This document shows positions 14,714 to 14,867 of a stretch of 14,867 bases of DNA, piece by piece. Made by a program: the position numbers and the translations under genes. The first letter of the stretch is position 1, and each line of letters begins with the position of its first letter. The notes beneath the pieces are model-generated. The model saw only the letters and a list, made by a program, of their open reading frames with translations. It was not told the DNA's origin and searched no databases. The stretch is from Deltaproteobacteria bacterium (GTDB lineage Bacteria > Desulfobacterota > Syntrophia > Syntrophales > Smithellaceae), in assembly GCA_017860985.1 (NCBI GenBank), contig JAGFXG010000004.1, forward strand, positions 1-14,867, in the 5' to 3' direction.

Positions 14714-14867
14714 ATGCTGTTTAATTCTTACGCCTTCATTCTGATTTTTCTACCTCTGACCGCCGCCTGCTATTTTCTGCTTCACAGGTTTTTTTCGGCG
14801 AAATGGGCCCTTCTTTTTCTGCTGGCCGCCTCGCTTTGCTTCATGTCTTTCTGGAATGTGAAATTTG
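14714..14867 (+). CDS. Second AlgI-like MBOAT O-acyltransferase, N-terminal fragment (3' end outside window)
   Basis: The ATG at 14714 opens a frame that stays open to the window edge, 51 full codons. It begins MLFNSYAFILIFLPLTAACY, continues with a short basic loop (LHRFFSAKW), and then a second hydrophobic segment ending CFMSFWNVKF. This is the standard opening of AlgI-type membrane-bound O-acyltransferases, and its first 14 residues are identical to those of the MBOAT gene at 11763-13310. The two DNA stretches differ at several synonymous positions, so this is not a fresh duplication. The ribosome site is poor (GGGA, seven bases upstream). The catalytic histidines lie outside the window, so activity cannot be judged. 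A partner SGNH gene is expected further downstream. It faces away from the first MBOAT cassette across the divergent control region. Confidence 0.83.
   Translation, partial: MLFNSYAFILIFLPLTAACYFLLHRFFSAKWALLFLLAASLCFMSFWNVKF

Overview
The window looks like an accessory surface-polysaccharide locus (lipopolysaccharide core/O-antigen type) of a Gram-negative bacterium. A GT9 heptosyltransferase-family protein and an O-antigen-ligase-type membrane protein point to an LPS maker. The gene style, with GT4, GT9, FkbM, SGNH and AlgI-like MBOAT genes at moderate GC, would suit an environmental Desulfobacterota/deltaproteobacterial lineage, but that is an impression and not a demonstrated assignment. 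No rRNA, tRNA, CRISPR array or recognisable insertion sequence was found.

Layout. (1) Positions 1-3092, plus strand: the 3' part of a GT4 glycosyltransferase, a GT9 heptosyltransferase-like enzyme, and a polytopic O-antigen ligase/polymerase. (2) Positions 3104-6799, minus strand: an OafA-type acyltransferase followed by an FkbM methyltransferase, then a 224-bp AT-rich gap, then a GT2 glycosyltransferase followed by a class I (CmcI/Methyltransf_24-like) methyltransferase. (3) Positions 6949-10807, plus strand: a two-domain glycosyltransferase (GT2 plus a second GT-A-like domain), a membrane-anchored SGNH hydrolase-like protein, and a GT10 fucosyltransferase-like enzyme that overlaps the SGNH gene by 4 bp. 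(4) Positions 10796-14267, minus strand: an SGNH-like protein of unusual type (GTC in place of GDS), an AlgI-like MBOAT O-acyltransferase, and a membrane-anchored SGNH/DltD-like partner. (5) From 14714, plus strand: the first 51 codons of a second AlgI-like MBOAT gene, cut by the window edge.

Together the genes can be read as assembly and decoration of a surface glycan. Several glycosyltransferases (GT4, GT9, two GT2-type, GT10) extend it. Two methyltransferases may methylate sugars. An unusually large set of acyl-transfer genes (one acyltransferase-3, two MBOATs, three SGNH-like proteins) may O-acylate it, and the ligase/polymerase finishes or attaches the chain. The strand switches every three or four genes, so the locus appears to be built from separate cassettes.

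The most interesting part is 10796-14867. There an SGNH-MBOAT-SGNH cassette faces a second MBOAT gene across a roughly 450-bp divergent control region. That region holds good sigma70-like promoters in both directions, which also show that the first in-frame start (TTG) of the unusual SGNH-like gene cannot be the real one. Two short inverted repeats elsewhere (13325-13339 over a ribosome binding site, and 4764-4792 in the AT-rich gap) are candidate control sites.
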